A stretch of DNA of 64,000 nt from Polaribacter irgensii 23-P (GTDB lineage Bacteria; Bacteroidota; Bacteroidia; Flavobacteriales; Flavobacteriaceae): NCBI RefSeq assembly GCF_000153225.1, contig NZ_CH724148.1, positions 202,849 through 266,848 on the forward strand. Reading direction: 5' to 3'. Positions within the stretch are counted from its first letter, which is position 1. Every line of letters starts with the position of its first letter. The notes under the pieces were generated by a model. The model was given only the letters and a program-made list of their open reading frames with translations. It ran no database searches and had not been told where the DNA came from. Positions 37,648-47,756 of the stretch are shown in pieces. The position numbers and the translations under genes were made by a program.

Positions 37648-40029
37648 TTATTTTTTTGCCTTCAACACTAAAGTGTTTTTACTTTTAAGGATCGCTGCCT
37701 GATTCAACTTCATCGGAACAAATTCTCCGTTCAAATATTTTTGAGCTTGGTCTTTATAATGCGGACTAAAAACGCGTCCAGATTGCCCAGTAGGTATAAT
37801 TGCCAAACTATTATCTACGTCAGAAAAATCCACAATTCTTCTTGCTGACGGTCCCGCAGATACTTTGTAATATCCAGTAGAATCAATATTATAAATTTGA
37901 TTGTTAATTACTTGATCTCCACCAGAGGTTACAAAAGGTCCCACATTAAAATATTTTCTTAAAATCGCCGATTCGCCCAATGGATGCTTGTGCTCCACAG
38001 AAATTACGCGTTCCCATTTCCAATCTGCTACATTCGCTCCTAGCTGGTTTTCTAAAAACACAAACGCCTTTTTAAAAGAATTACGAACAATTTCTTGTTT
38101 TGTCTCTACTTTATCTTTTGTTAATATATTATCCCACCACACAGATTTTTGCCGTTTCGCTTGCACAGGCAATACTTTTTCTACTAACGGTGTGTTTACA
38201 AATTGATAAAACCCTTTCCCCATTTCATCTGCGAATGTATTTTTCTGAAACTCATAAATCCACCGATTATAAACTACGGGCGCTACTTCCTTCTTATCAA
38301 AATTACCCTTCCAATTTTCCAAATAGTAAACTGCTGTTTTTTCGCTGGGAGAAAGCAAAGACACCTCTAACATTTTTAACAAATCTTCAATAACTTCTGG
38401 CGCGGATGGACTCGTTACATCTAGCAACATTTCTGCAACTTCAGGCACTGTCCAATCATTTTTCGGTGCAACCAGATCAACAATTCTTTTCGCTCTGTCT
38501 TCCGATAAATAATAACCAGGATAGCGCATCTTTCGAATAGAATCTGGCTGATTATTTGCCGAATACACATAGTTACTTTTTGGATTTATAGCCTGCGGAT
38601 TTTCTTCAAAATCTAAATATTCTGCAATTTCATCTTTTCCGGAAGCCCCCTCCAAAAAGGTCTTTGTGTACAAAGGACGCTCATGGGTATATAGTTTTCC
38701 GGAGGCCAACCATGCAATGTTGTTTTTTGCATCTCCATACATCATATTTAGACCAGGAGCGTGCAATCTACTGGCTCCCTCTTTAAATGCACTCAAACTC
38801 TTCGCATGAGACATGGTATACGCCACATCTAATATTTGATTCTCTAATTTGGTATAGATCCATTGCATTGCAATTGGCTTTTTAGTTGCTAAAGGTTCAA
38901 TAATTCCATTCATTAAAGGTCCATGCTTGCTAACTTTGATGGTATAAATAGAATCTTTCTCCCCTTTTACTTTTAAGTGTTTTTCAACAAAAGAGTAGGC
39001 GAAATATTCTTCTTTAAATCGATATTCATTTTCATTTATTGGGTTATTTTCTTCCACATAAAAATCAATATCATCATTTTCTAACATGGTTATGCCATAA
39101 GCATACTCTTTGTTGTGCCCCAACAATGGAAAAGGAATCAATGCCAAATGAAAACCGTACATCTCATAATCGGGTGTTTTTATGTGAGCTTGATACCAAA
39201 CTGAGGGTTGCGAATATCCAATATGAGGGTCATTTGCGAAAATAACCTTTCCATTTTTAGTTTTATCAGCACCTAAGACCCACGAATTACTTCCTATAAA
39301 AGGAGAAATTGGTAAAACGTCCATCAAATGATGCATCGCTTTTGAAAATGCAGCCGTTATCTCTGGATTTTTTTCATTTTTAATCAATGTTAAGTTTTGA
39401 TGCTCGGTAGCCGTCAACTCATTTAAATAGGCAGTACCCAATTTTTCTTTTATCTCGTTTAGCAGCGGATCTGTCTTGTGCGCAACCGCAAAACTAAATG
39501 CCATATAACCAAAAACATTATAAATATCTTTTAAGGCATATTTCTCTTTTTCAAGACCTAACAAAGTAAATTCTAAAGGTGTTTTTCCGTTTTCTATGTA
39601 TTGATTTATTCCATCTAAATAAGCCATTGCCATTTTGTACGAAGCCGCATTGGTATCTGAATTTTGGATTGTTATGGCAGATCTTTCTTCAATTCCAAGA
39701 CCAGAGAAAAGCTTGTCTGTTGCGATCAGCTCTTTTCCAAACATTTCTGACAGCCTTCCAGCAGCAATCCTTCTTATCAACTCCATTTGCCACAGTCGAT
39801 CTTGGGCATGCACATAGCCTAAAGCCACATATGCGTCCTTCTGATTTTGAGCGTTGATATGTGGCACACCTATGGTATCATAATGAATCGTTACATCTTC
39901 AATTGTATTTTCTATGCTAATTTCTCCGCTATACTGGGGCTGTAAGCTTACTGTATAATACCATAGTGCAGTGACTATTAATAAAACAAAACCTATTAAA
40001 AACAGGAGCCCTTTTTTAAAAACTTTCAT
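37648..40029 (-). CDS. Penicillin acylase family hydrolase
   Basis: An Ntn-hydrolase precursor of 793 aa, matured by self-cleavage ahead of a catalytic Ser in GSNSWVLG (about residue 248). The N-terminal membrane or signal segment is at residues ~8-27. The alpha-chain region contains GVPHINAQNQKDAYVALGYVHA and the beta chain contains NDPHIGYSQPSVWYQ. Family members cleave acylated compounds such as homoserine lactones or beta-lactams; the substrate here is unknown. A TATCTTTG box lies about 20 bases upstream, and the gene diverges from the DegT-family gene. Confidence 0.93.
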   Translation of the reverse strand: MKVFKKGLLFLIGFVLLIVTALWYYTVSLQPQYSGEISIENTIEDVTIHYDTIGVPHINAQNQKDAYVALGYVHAQDRLWQMELIRRIAAGRLSEMFGKELIATDKLFSGLGIEERSAITIQNSDTNAASYKMAMAYLDGINQYIENGKTPLEFTLLGLEKEKYALKDIYNVFGYMAFSFAVAHKTDPLLNEIKEKLGTAYLNELTATEHQNLTLIKNEKNPEITAAFSKAMHHLMDVLPISPFIGSNSWVLGADKTKNGKVIFANDPHIGYSQPSVWYQAHIKTPDYEMYGFHLALIPFPLLGHNKEYAYGITMLENDDIDFYVEENNPINENEYRFKEEYFAYSFVEKHLKVKGEKDSIYTIKVSKHGPLMNGIIEPLATKKPIAMQWIYTKLENQILDVAYTMSHAKSLSAFKEGASRLHAPGLNMMYGDAKNNIAWLASGKLYTHERPLYTKTFLEGASGKDEIAEYLDFEENPQAINPKSNYVYSANNQPDSIRKMRYPGYYLSEDRAKRIVDLVAPKNDWTVPEVAEMLLDVTSPSAPEVIEDLLKMLEVSLLSPSEKTAVYYLENWKGNFDKKEVAPVVYNRWIYEFQKNTFADEMGKGFYQFVNTPLVEKVLPVQAKRQKSVWWDNILTKDKVETKQEIVRNSFKKAFVFLENQLGANVADWKWERVISVEHKHPLGESAILRKYFNVGPFVTSGGDQVINNQIYNIDSTGYYKVSAGPSARRIVDFSDVDNSLAIIPTGQSGRVFSPHYKDQAQKYLNGEFVPMKLNQAAILKSKNTLVLKAKK

Positions 40030-40049
40030 GGAAATCTATTTGAGAATTT

Positions 40050-40079
40050 CAAAGATAATAGATTTATGTTGTATTTTTG
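40050..40079. promoter_or_regulatory. Divergent promoter boxes for the acylase and DegT-family genes
   Basis: TATCTTTG on the minus strand (40057-40050) points to the acylase. TATTTTTG on the plus strand (40072-40079) points to the aminotransferase and places its transcript start after an in-frame ATG at 40077, so that ATG is rejected. Confidence 0.55.
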
Positions 40080-40103
40080 ACACCTTTAATAAATACTCCT
40101 TTC

Positions 40104-41267
40104 ATGAGAAAAATTCAAATGGTAGACCTTCAAGGTCAGTACGCAAAAATAAAAGAATCAGTAAATGCTTCTATAGCGCAAGTCCTAGACACATCCGCAT
40201 ATATAAACGGACCTTTAGTCCACGAATTTCAGGCAGATTTAGAAAAATATTTGGAAGTAAAGCACGTGATTCCATGTGCAAACGGCACAGATGCCTTGCA
40301 AATTGCGATGATGGGATTAGGCCTAGAACAAGGTGATGAAGTGATTACCGCTGATTTTACCTTTGCCGCGACTGTAGAAGTTATTGCCCTGCTAAAATTG
40401 ACTCCAGTGTTGGTCGATGTAGAAGCCGACACTTACAATATGGATATTGAAGCATTGAAAAAAGCAATCACACCAAAAACCAAAGCAATTGTGCCTGTTC
40501 ATTTATTCGGACAAGTAGCAAATATGGAAGCAGTTATGGAAATTGCTAAAGAACATAACTTATTTGTGATTGAGGACAATGCTCAAGCAATTGGTGCTAA
40601 TTACACCTTTAAAGATGGCACAAAACAAAAAGCAGGAACGATTGGAAATGTAGGGACTACCTCCTTTTTTCCTTCTAAGAATTTAGGTTGCTACGGTGAC
40701 GGAGGCGCAATTTTTACAAATGACGATGTCCTTGCGCATACAATTAGAGGTATTGTAAATCACGGAATGTATAGACGCTATTATCATGACGTTGTGGGTG
40801 TAAATTCTCGCTTAGACTCTATTCAAGCTGGCGTTCTACAAGCAAAATTACCAAAACTAGATTTGTACTGCAATGCCCGTAGAGATGCTGCACGCTTTTA
40901 TAACAATGCATTTGCAAACAACCCGCACATAAGCACGCCTGCTGCAAAATCAAACGCAACTGAGAACTGTGGTCAAATATGTGCTGTCTGTGATTGTCAT
41001 GTTTTCCATCAATACACACTGCAAATCAAAAATGGCAAAAGAGATGAACTGCACCAACATTTACTAGCACTGGGAATTCCTAACGCCATCTATTATCCGG
41101 TTTCTTTGCATGCACAAAAAGCTTACAAAGATGATCGTTATAACGAAAGTGATTTTCCAGTAACCAATGAATTGATAAAAACGGTAATTTCATTACCAAT
41201 GCATACAGAATTAGATACTGAACAATTAGAGTTTATCACTGATACCATTAATAATTTTGTCAACTAA
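40104..41267 (+). CDS. DegT/DnrJ/EryC1/StrS sugar aminotransferase
   Basis: A PLP-dependent transaminase of nucleotide-linked keto-sugars, 387 aa from the ATG at 40104 (MRKIQMVDLQGQYAKI). Motifs: the substrate/PLP region CANGTDALQIAMM and the PLP Lys in TTSFFPSKNLGCYGDGG. A Cys-containing insertion (CGQICAVCDCHVF) sits near residues 285-300 and is not typical. It is followed by galE in the same operon, so it probably feeds surface polysaccharide or LPS sugars, such as a UDP-amino sugar. Confidence 0.92.
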   Translation: MRKIQMVDLQGQYAKIKESVNASIAQVLDTSAYINGPLVHEFQADLEKYLEVKHVIPCANGTDALQIAMMGLGLEQGDEVITADFTFAATVEVIALLKLTPVLVDVEADTYNMDIEALKKAITPKTKAIVPVHLFGQVANMEAVMEIAKEHNLFVIEDNAQAIGANYTFKDGTKQKAGTIGNVGTTSFFPSKNLGCYGDGGAIFTNDDVLAHTIRGIVNHGMYRRYYHDVVGVNSRLDSIQAGVLQAKLPKLDLYCNARRDAARFYNNAFANNPHISTPAAKSNATENCGQICAVCDCHVFHQYTLQIKNGKRDELHQHLLALGIPNAIYYPVSLHAQKAYKDDRYNESDFPVTNELIKTVISLPMHTELDTEQLEFITDTINNFVN

Positions 41268-41274
41268 AAAAGCT

Positions 41275-42282
41275 ATGAAAAAGATTTTAGTAACTGGCGG
41301 TTTAGGTTTTATTGGATCACATACAGTTGTTGAGCTACAAAACGAAGGTTTTGAGGTTGTTATTATTGACGACTTATCAAATACTTCTCTCAGTGTTCTG
41401 GACAGTATTACCGAAATTACAGGGAAAAAGCCTGCATATCACAACGTAGATTTAAAAATTAAAAGAGAGGTGCATCACTTTTTTGAAAACAATCCTATAG
41501 ATGGCATTATTCATTTTGCTGCTTTTAAAGCCGTGGGAGAAAGCGTTGGAAATCCACTAGATTATTACGAGAATAACATTGGAAGTCTCGTATATATTTT
41601 ACAGGAAGTGAGAGATCGCAAACTTGATCACATTATATTTTCCTCCTCCTGCACTGTTTATGGCCAGGCCGATGAGCTACCCATTACTGAAAACGCAGCG
41701 ATTAAAAAAGCAGAGTCTACCTATGGGAACACCAAACAAATCGGAGAAGAAATTCTTCAAGAAAGCTGCAAGGCACATCAGCTGAATGCCATTGCTTTGC
41801 GTTATTTCAACCCAATTGGAGCACACGAGAGTATAAAAATTGGAGAATTACCGCTGGGAGTCCCACAAAACTTAATCCCTTTTGTTACGCAAACCGCAGC
41901 TGGTATTAGAAAAGAGCTGTCTGTTTTTGGAGATGACTATCCAACGCCAGATGGCACAGCAATAAGAGACTATATTCATGTGGTAGATTTGGCAAAGGCA
42001 CACATTGCTGCATTACAGAGACTACTGCATAAAAAAAACAAACAAAATTTCGAGGTTTTTAATGTAGGCTCGGGAACAGGTAGTTCTGTCTTAGAAGTTA
42101 TTAAAGCTTTTGAGAAAGCCTCTGGACAAAAACTAAACTACAAAATTGTTGGCAGAAGAGCAGGGGATATTACTACTGCGTATGCAGATACCACTATTGC
42201 GAATAGAGAATTAAACTGGAAGACAGAAAAATCTTTAGATGAAGCGCTGGAAGCTGCTTGGAAATGGCAACAAAAGCAATAA
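41275..42282 (+). CDS. galE: UDP-glucose 4-epimerase
   Basis: Interconverts UDP-glucose and UDP-galactose. It is an extended SDR, 335 aa from the ATG at 41275 (MKKILVTGGLGFIGSH), which carries the NAD loop GGLGFIGSH. The catalytic motif is YGNTK, preceded by SSSCTVYG. A TTG six codons upstream overlaps the previous gene and is less likely. It follows the DegT-family gene by 7 bases. Confidence 0.95.
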   Translation: MKKILVTGGLGFIGSHTVVELQNEGFEVVIIDDLSNTSLSVLDSITEITGKKPAYHNVDLKIKREVHHFFENNPIDGIIHFAAFKAVGESVGNPLDYYENNIGSLVYILQEVRDRKLDHIIFSSSCTVYGQADELPITENAAIKKAESTYGNTKQIGEEILQESCKAHQLNAIALRYFNPIGAHESIKIGELPLGVPQNLIPFVTQTAAGIRKELSVFGDDYPTPDGTAIRDYIHVVDLAKAHIAALQRLLHKKNKQNFEVFNVGSGTGSSVLEVIKAFEKASGQKLNYKIVGRRAGDITTAYADTTIANRELNWKTEKSLDEALEAAWKWQQKQ

Positions 42283-42598
42283 AAAACTACAGTCAAACTA
42301 AAGAAAGAGAAATAGCAACTTTGTTTTCAAAATAAAGGCTTGTTTATCAAATTTTACTTTGGTCCTAAAAAGCCTATTTACTGCTATTTTTAACCAAATT
42401 AACCATTTTTTTGACTTTTTATTCATTTTTTAAGCCATTTTTGGTTTTTATATGATAAGAAAAGTTGCATAAGTTTGGGATATCAACAATCGAAGTACCA
42501 CATAACTTACATATTTGTATTTATAAGCTACTTTTCAGGGTTTTAACAGTTATAATTTCGCGTCAGCTCTAATACCCTGTAACTTTGAGGTCTAACCA
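42283..42598. other. T-rich intergenic region with a promoter box
   Basis: About 316 bases with no gene. TAACTTTG (42580-42587) is a good -7 box for the small basic protein downstream. Confidence 0.5.
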
Positions 42599-42613
42599 AT
42601 GCGCTTGGAAACT

Positions 42614-42808
42614 ATGAAACTGATCAGAATTAGAAGAACAACCAGACTAGAAAAAAGATATACTTCAAAAATGGGACGTTTGCATACCAATGTCACTTAT
42701 ATCAAGAAAACATTATTAAATATCATTCCGCTACAGACTTTACATAAATACAGAGAAACGTATTACGGCAAAATAAAAGATTGTGAAGAATGTGTTTTAG
42801 CCAAATAA
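42614..42808 (+). CDS. Small basic protein (64 aa)
   Basis: Begins MKLIRIRRTTRLEKRY and is rich in Arg and Lys, with a CEEC pair near the end (DCEECVLAK). It lies between its own promoter box and a strong terminator, so it is a single-gene unit. A start at 42599 is possible but would sit too close to the predicted transcript start. I recall similar short flavobacterial proteins but no function; RNA binding is a guess. Confidence 0.7.
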   Translation: MKLIRIRRTTRLEKRYTSKMGRLHTNVTYIKKTLLNIIPLQTLHKYRETYYGKIKDCEECVLAK

Positions 42809-42813
42809 ATTAG

Positions 42814-42847
42814 AAAAAATCCCAAACAACTGTTTGGGATTTTTTTT
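42814..42847 (+). terminator. Terminator of the small basic gene
   Basis: AAAAAATCCCAAACA and TGTTTGGGATTTTTT pair around a short loop and end in seven T. Confidence 0.9.
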
Positions 42848-42922
42848 GAACATTATTTAACAGAGATTATGCTATCTTCTTCTTTCCATTTTAGTATTTT
42901 TAGCTTCTATAAATATTTTCCT

Positions 42923-45760
42923 ATGAAAAAAATAAACATCATTCTTTTTACAATTGTTGGCTTAATGGCTTGCAAACCTTCTTCTAAAGAGCAGCCCGCC
43001 GAATTAAGCATCAACTACAAAAAAATTGAATTAAAAAACGGACTGAATGTTATTTTTCATGTAGACAAATCAGACCCTGTTGTTGCCGTAGAATTAATGG
43101 TACATGTTGGTTCAGCGCGAGAAATTGAAGGCAGAACTGGATTTGCACACCTCTTTGAACACTTATTATTTTTAGAATCCGAAAACTTAGGAAAAGGAGG
43201 CTTAGATAAAATGAGTGCAAGGATTGGAGGTTCAGGCGCCAATGGATCTACCTCTAGAGACCGCACCAATTATCTACAAACAATTCCGAAAGACGGTCTA
43301 GAAAAAATGATTTGGGCAGAAGCTGACAAGCTAGGCTATTTTATAAATACCGTTACGGATCCTGTTTTAGCAAAAGAAAAAGAAGTTGTTAAAAATGAAA
43401 AAAGACAAAGTTATGACAACAGACCTTATGGCTACAATCAGTTCGTAATTGGTAAAAATTTATATCCTAAAGACCATCCGTACAACTGGCAAGTAATCGG
43501 TTCTTTGGAAGACTTACAAAATGCTACTTTACAAGATGTAAAGAATTTTTATAAAAAATGGTATGTTCCCAACAATGCAACCTTAGTATTATCTGGTGAC
43601 CTTGATGTTGCGCAAGCTACGAAATGGGTACATCGCTATTTTGATGAAATTCCAAAAGGCACCGAAAAAATTACTCCCCTATTGAAAAGACCAGGGTTTG
43701 TAAAAGAAACAAAGCTATTATACTATGAAGATAACTTTGCAAGAGTACCGCAGCTAACAATGGTTTGGCCAACAGTTGCATCTTATCACCCCGATGCATA
43801 TGCACTAGATGTACTCTCTCAATACTTAACAGAAGGCAAATCGGCACCGCTAAACGAAGTTTTAATAGCCGAATTAAAGCTAACCTCCTATGCGAGTATG
43901 TATAGTGGAAACTCTGAATTAGCAGGAGAAGTGCAAATTTCTGTTAGGGCTTTTAACGGCATCCACCTGTCGGAAGTAAAAGCAGGAATTGAGAAAAGCT
44001 TCTTAAAATTTGAGGAAGAAGGGATTTCAATAAAAGATTTAGAACGGATAAAAGCAGGACAAGAAACAAGCTTTTATAGAAGCTTGTCTAGCGTATTAGG
44101 AAAAGGAACAAATTTAGCATCTTACAACACGTATTTAGGTAATCCAGGCTTTGTAACCGAAGACATCCAAAGAACATTAGCTGTAACTGCAGAAGACGTG
44201 CAGCGTGTTTATAAGAAATATATCAAAGATAAAAATTACATTGCAACCAGCTTTGTCCCTAAAAACAGTCCAGAACTTGCACTGATTGGTTCGGAACTTG
44301 CCGAAATTAAAGAAGAAAAAATCGTGACTGGAGCAGAAGAAAAATTTAACCCAAAAATTGCAGCTACCTATCAAAAAACACCTTCCTCCTTTGATAGAAG
44401 CGTAGCGCCTCCCTTTGGTGAAAAACCTACATTAGCCGTTCCGGAGGTCTACGAAAGCAGTTTAAAAAATGGCTTAAAAATCTATGGAATAGAAAATGAT
44501 GAAGTCCCTTTAATCCGTTTTAATTTGACCATTGATGGAGGGCAATTATTAGAATCTATGGATAAATTAGGTGTTGCAAGTTTAACTGCCGATTTATTAA
44601 ACAAAGGCACACAAAATAAAACAACACAAGCGTTAGAAAAAGCAATTCAAGAATTAGGTGCCACTTTAACTGTATTTGCGGACAAAGAAAGCATTACGTT
44701 AAGTGGAACAACCTTGGCTAAAAACTATACAAAAATATTAGCATTAGCAGAAGAAATATTATTAGAACCCAGATTTGACTCCCTTGAATTTGACTTATTA
44801 AAAAATGCAACTATTGCGCGCTTGAGACAACAAGAGGCCAGCCCTAATGCAGTTGCCAGAAATGCTTACGATGAACTCATATATGGAAAAGAAAATATGC
44901 GTTCTAAAAATATATTGGGAACCTTAGCGTCTGTGCCCACGATAACTTTAGACGATTTAAAAGCGTATTATAAAAATTATATTTCGCCTTCTGTCTCAAA
45001 AATGTTAATTGTAGGGGCCATTCCCAAAGAAAAAGTAATTGCATCCTTACACACTTTAAATACCAATTGGAAAGCCAAAGAAGTTACTATCCCAGTATAC
45101 AAAACTCCGGAGGCACCAACAGAACCTGCTGTTTATTTTTATGATATCCCAAATGCAAAACAATCTGTTCTCCAGTTTGGTACGCCTGCCTTAGCAGCAA
45201 TAGATGCGGATTATTATGCAGCTACTGTGATGAACTATATTCTAGGTGGCGGTGGGTTTGCCTCTCGATTAACGCAAGAATTAAGAGAGGGAAAAGGCTA
45301 TACCTATGGTATTCGATCTGGATTTTCTGGAACTAAAGCAAGGGGTACTTTTACCATTTCTAGCGGCGTACGCTCAAATGTTACCTTAGAATCTGCACAG
45401 GCAGTTCAAAAAATTTTAAAAGAATATCCTACTACTTTTTCCGACAAAGATTTAGAAACTACAAAAAGTTTTTTAATTAAAAGTAACGCACGAGCCTTTG
45501 AAACTGCGGGTGCAAAATTAAACATGCTTTCTATGATTAGTAATTATGGATTGAAAGCTGATTATATTAGAGATCGAGAAAATACGGTTAACAATATGAC
45601 GAAAGAACGAATTCAAGAATTAGCAAATACGTACATCAATCCCAATAAAATGATCTGGCTCATTGTTGGTGACGCAGAAACGCAATTAGAAAGAATGAAG
45701 GCATTAGGGTATGGAACACCAATTCTTTTAAATAAAAGACAGCGTGCAATTAAGAACTAA
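42923..45760 (+). CDS. M16 family metallopeptidase, lipoprotein
   Basis: Two tandem M16 modules in one chain of 945 aa from the ATG at 42923 (MKKINIILFTIVGLMAC); an upstream start at 42869 lacks a signal peptide at its end. The lipobox LMAC places Cys near residue 17. The first module has the inverted zinc motif HLFEH with distal Glu (KNEKRQSYDNR). The second module (from about 510) has lost HxxEH and should be the inactive partner half. It degrades or matures peptides in the periplasm. Confidence 0.93.
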   Translation: MKKINIILFTIVGLMACKPSSKEQPAELSINYKKIELKNGLNVIFHVDKSDPVVAVELMVHVGSAREIEGRTGFAHLFEHLLFLESENLGKGGLDKMSARIGGSGANGSTSRDRTNYLQTIPKDGLEKMIWAEADKLGYFINTVTDPVLAKEKEVVKNEKRQSYDNRPYGYNQFVIGKNLYPKDHPYNWQVIGSLEDLQNATLQDVKNFYKKWYVPNNATLVLSGDLDVAQATKWVHRYFDEIPKGTEKITPLLKRPGFVKETKLLYYEDNFARVPQLTMVWPTVASYHPDAYALDVLSQYLTEGKSAPLNEVLIAELKLTSYASMYSGNSELAGEVQISVRAFNGIHLSEVKAGIEKSFLKFEEEGISIKDLERIKAGQETSFYRSLSSVLGKGTNLASYNTYLGNPGFVTEDIQRTLAVTAEDVQRVYKKYIKDKNYIATSFVPKNSPELALIGSELAEIKEEKIVTGAEEKFNPKIAATYQKTPSSFDRSVAPPFGEKPTLAVPEVYESSLKNGLKIYGIENDEVPLIRFNLTIDGGQLLESMDKLGVASLTADLLNKGTQNKTTQALEKAIQELGATLTVFADKESITLSGTTLAKNYTKILALAEEILLEPRFDSLEFDLLKNATIARLRQQEASPNAVARNAYDELIYGKENMRSKNILGTLASVPTITLDDLKAYYKNYISPSVSKMLIVGAIPKEKVIASLHTLNTNWKAKEVTIPVYKTPEAPTEPAVYFYDIPNAKQSVLQFGTPALAAIDADYYAATVMNYILGGGGFASRLTQELREGKGYTYGIRSGFSGTKARGTFTISSGVRSNVTLESAQAVQKILKEYPTTFSDKDLETTKSFLIKSNARAFETAGAKLNMLSMISNYGLKADYIRDRENTVNNMTKERIQELANTYINPNKMIWLIVGDAETQLERMKALGYGTPILLNKRQRAIKN

Positions 45761-45828
45761 TACTTATAAAGAGCACTGGATACTACTCCACTTTTAGAGC
45801 TGAAATGAAACTTTTTACACTTATTTTG

Positions 45829-45869
45829 AAAGCCCCAATTCCAGATTTGAGATTGGGGCTTTTAATTTT
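45829..45869. terminator. Terminator between the M16 gene and fabD
   Basis: AAAGCCCCAAT and ATTGGGGCTTT form an 11-bp stem around 12 bases, with a T-rich tail on the plus strand. It may serve both convergent genes. Confidence 0.75.
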
Positions 45870-45882
45870 AATGATACACCTT

Positions 45883-46770
45883 CTATGCGTCTAAAGAAGC
45901 GCCAATTGCAACAACACTTCTATCTATTTTTCGCATTAAGCCCTGTAACACTTTCCCTGGTCCAACTTCTATAAATTCAGTGGCACCGTCTGAAATCATT
46001 GCCTGTATTGATTGTGTCCACCTTACAGGAGCAGTCAACTGAAGTATTAAATTTTTCTTAATTTCTGCAGGGTTTGTAACCGCTTCTGCTGGCACATTCT
46101 GGTATACTGGACAAGTTGGTTCACAAAAGGTAGTTGCCTCAATTGCAGCGGCTAATTCTTCTCTTGCAGGCTCCATCATTGGCGAGTGAAAAGCACCCCC
46201 AACAGGTAATAATAACGCTCTCTTTGCTCCTTTTTCTAATAAAACTTTACAAGCTTTTTCAACTGCAGAAAATTCACCTGAAATCACCAATTGTCCTGGA
46301 CAATTATAATTTGCAGCAACCACTACACCTTCAATTTCTGCGCAGGCCTCCTCCACAATATGATCCTCTAAACCTAAAACAGCTGCCATCGTAGAAGGTG
46401 CCATTTCACATGCTTTTTGCATGGCCAAAGCTCTTTTAGAAACTAAAGTCAAACCATCTTCAAAAGATAAAACACCATTTGCCACTAAAGCAGAGAGTTC
46501 TCCTAAAGAGTGTCCTGCAACCATTTCTGGCTGAAAAGAATCCCCTAAAACTTTTGCTAAAATAACTGAATGTAAGAAAATTGCAGGCTGAGTAACTTTG
46601 GTTTCCTTCAACTGCTCCGCAGTGCCCTCAAACATAATATCTGTAATTGAAAAACCTAAAATGGAATTTGCCTTTTCAAAATATTTTTGTGCTAAAGGAG
46701 AATTTTCGTACAAATCCAATCCCATTCCTGTAAATTGTGCCCCTTGGCCAGGAAAAATATATGCTTTCAT
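45883..46770 (-). CDS. fabD: Malonyl-CoA-ACP transacylase
   Basis: Loads malonyl units onto acyl carrier protein for fatty acid synthesis. At 295 aa it has FPGQGAQFTGMG at the N-terminus, the nucleophile Ser in GHSLGE, the Arg-containing region and the catalytic His in GAFHSPMM. It is a single gene on the minus strand, away from other fab genes, as is common in this group. Confidence 0.96.
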   Translation of the reverse strand: MKAYIFPGQGAQFTGMGLDLYENSPLAQKYFEKANSILGFSITDIMFEGTAEQLKETKVTQPAIFLHSVILAKVLGDSFQPEMVAGHSLGELSALVANGVLSFEDGLTLVSKRALAMQKACEMAPSTMAAVLGLEDHIVEEACAEIEGVVVAANYNCPGQLVISGEFSAVEKACKVLLEKGAKRALLLPVGGAFHSPMMEPAREELAAAIEATTFCEPTCPVYQNVPAEAVTNPAEIKKNLILQLTAPVRWTQSIQAMISDGATEFIEVGPGKVLQGLMRKIDRSVVAIGASLDA

Positions 46771-47007
46771 AAATGTTTATTTATATTCATTTGTTTAATC
46801 GTTCGCGAAAATACTCATTTTTATTGAAAGCTATTTCGCACAGACCACGAGATCTCGCTTACTGTGCTTCCCTGTCTACTTTTAGAAAATCTAGAAACTC
46901 AAATACTTGTAAGAAGAGCTGCACAAGATTCCGTTTCTCTACCTCTTCTTACTGCCTTCAATGCTCTCGACTTACAGACTGCAATTTTACTACACAAAAA
47001 AAAATAG
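46771..47007. other. Gap with no recognised gene
   Basis: About 240 bases between fabD and the transporter remnant. Short plus-strand frames exist but none is convincing. Confidence 0.4.
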
Positions 47008-47687
47008 TAAATTTGTAAGTAACTTGAAAAGGACAAACAACTATTAGATACCATTTATCTTATACTGGCAGCATTATTTATAGCCTCTGCAGTCGGTTCT
47101 AATTTAATTTTTTAAACTATTACTATTAAGATCCTTTAGTTTGATATCATTTTGAAATTTCAGTAGAAATCTTGCCCTATCTCATTACCTTTTTAAGCAC
47201 CAGTATTTTATCAGAAATCTGTGGTCGAAAAGAAGCACACCAGGTTGTAGTTGCGGGTGTTTTCACCTCCTATCTTACATGCTAATAATTTTAACTGCCG
47301 ATTTTACGCCTGCGATAAAAAACTCTTTTATAAGGGATGGCACTTTTCATCAAGTTTATGGCTTGTCTCTTATTGCTTTTTTTGCTTCGATGTTAGCCTA
47401 CCTATTTACGCTGTTTATAAATATTAGAATTTTCCACTTTTGGAAAAAACGAAGCCAGAGAAAATATTTCTAGATGCAAAATAATTACTCTATGTTCTCG
47501 TCACAATTTATCGACACCTTTACTGTTTTTTTTACTGTGCTCTTTTAACATTTTACCTTGGAGTATTTTTGTGAACTTACTTCTTGGTGGCTTTCTTTTT
47601 AGAATACTTATTGCAGTAGTGGATACTTCTATATTATATGGAATTATCTTCCTTTTTAGAAGAAAGTTCCAATTAAGAATAGCGTGA
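47008..47687 (+). pseudogene. Queuosine precursor transporter (VUT/YhhQ family), frameshifted remnant
   Basis: A promoter box TAAATTTG (47008-47015) is still present. Fragments in different frames match the family in order: LLDTIYLILAALFIASAVG, then ILPYLITF...LSEICGRKEAHQVVVAGVF, then ILTADFTPAIKNSFIRDG with FASMLAYLF and FHFWKK, then QFIDTFTVFF, ending LRIA. Internal stops include the TAA at about 47113-47115, and at least two shifts of frame are needed. A working copy would import queuosine precursors for tRNA modification. Confidence 0.82.
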
Positions 47688-47756
47688 GAAATTTTAAACT
47701 AATTTTATGTAATGAACTCACGCAAATTTCGTCTATCACACAAGAAAGAAAAATAC

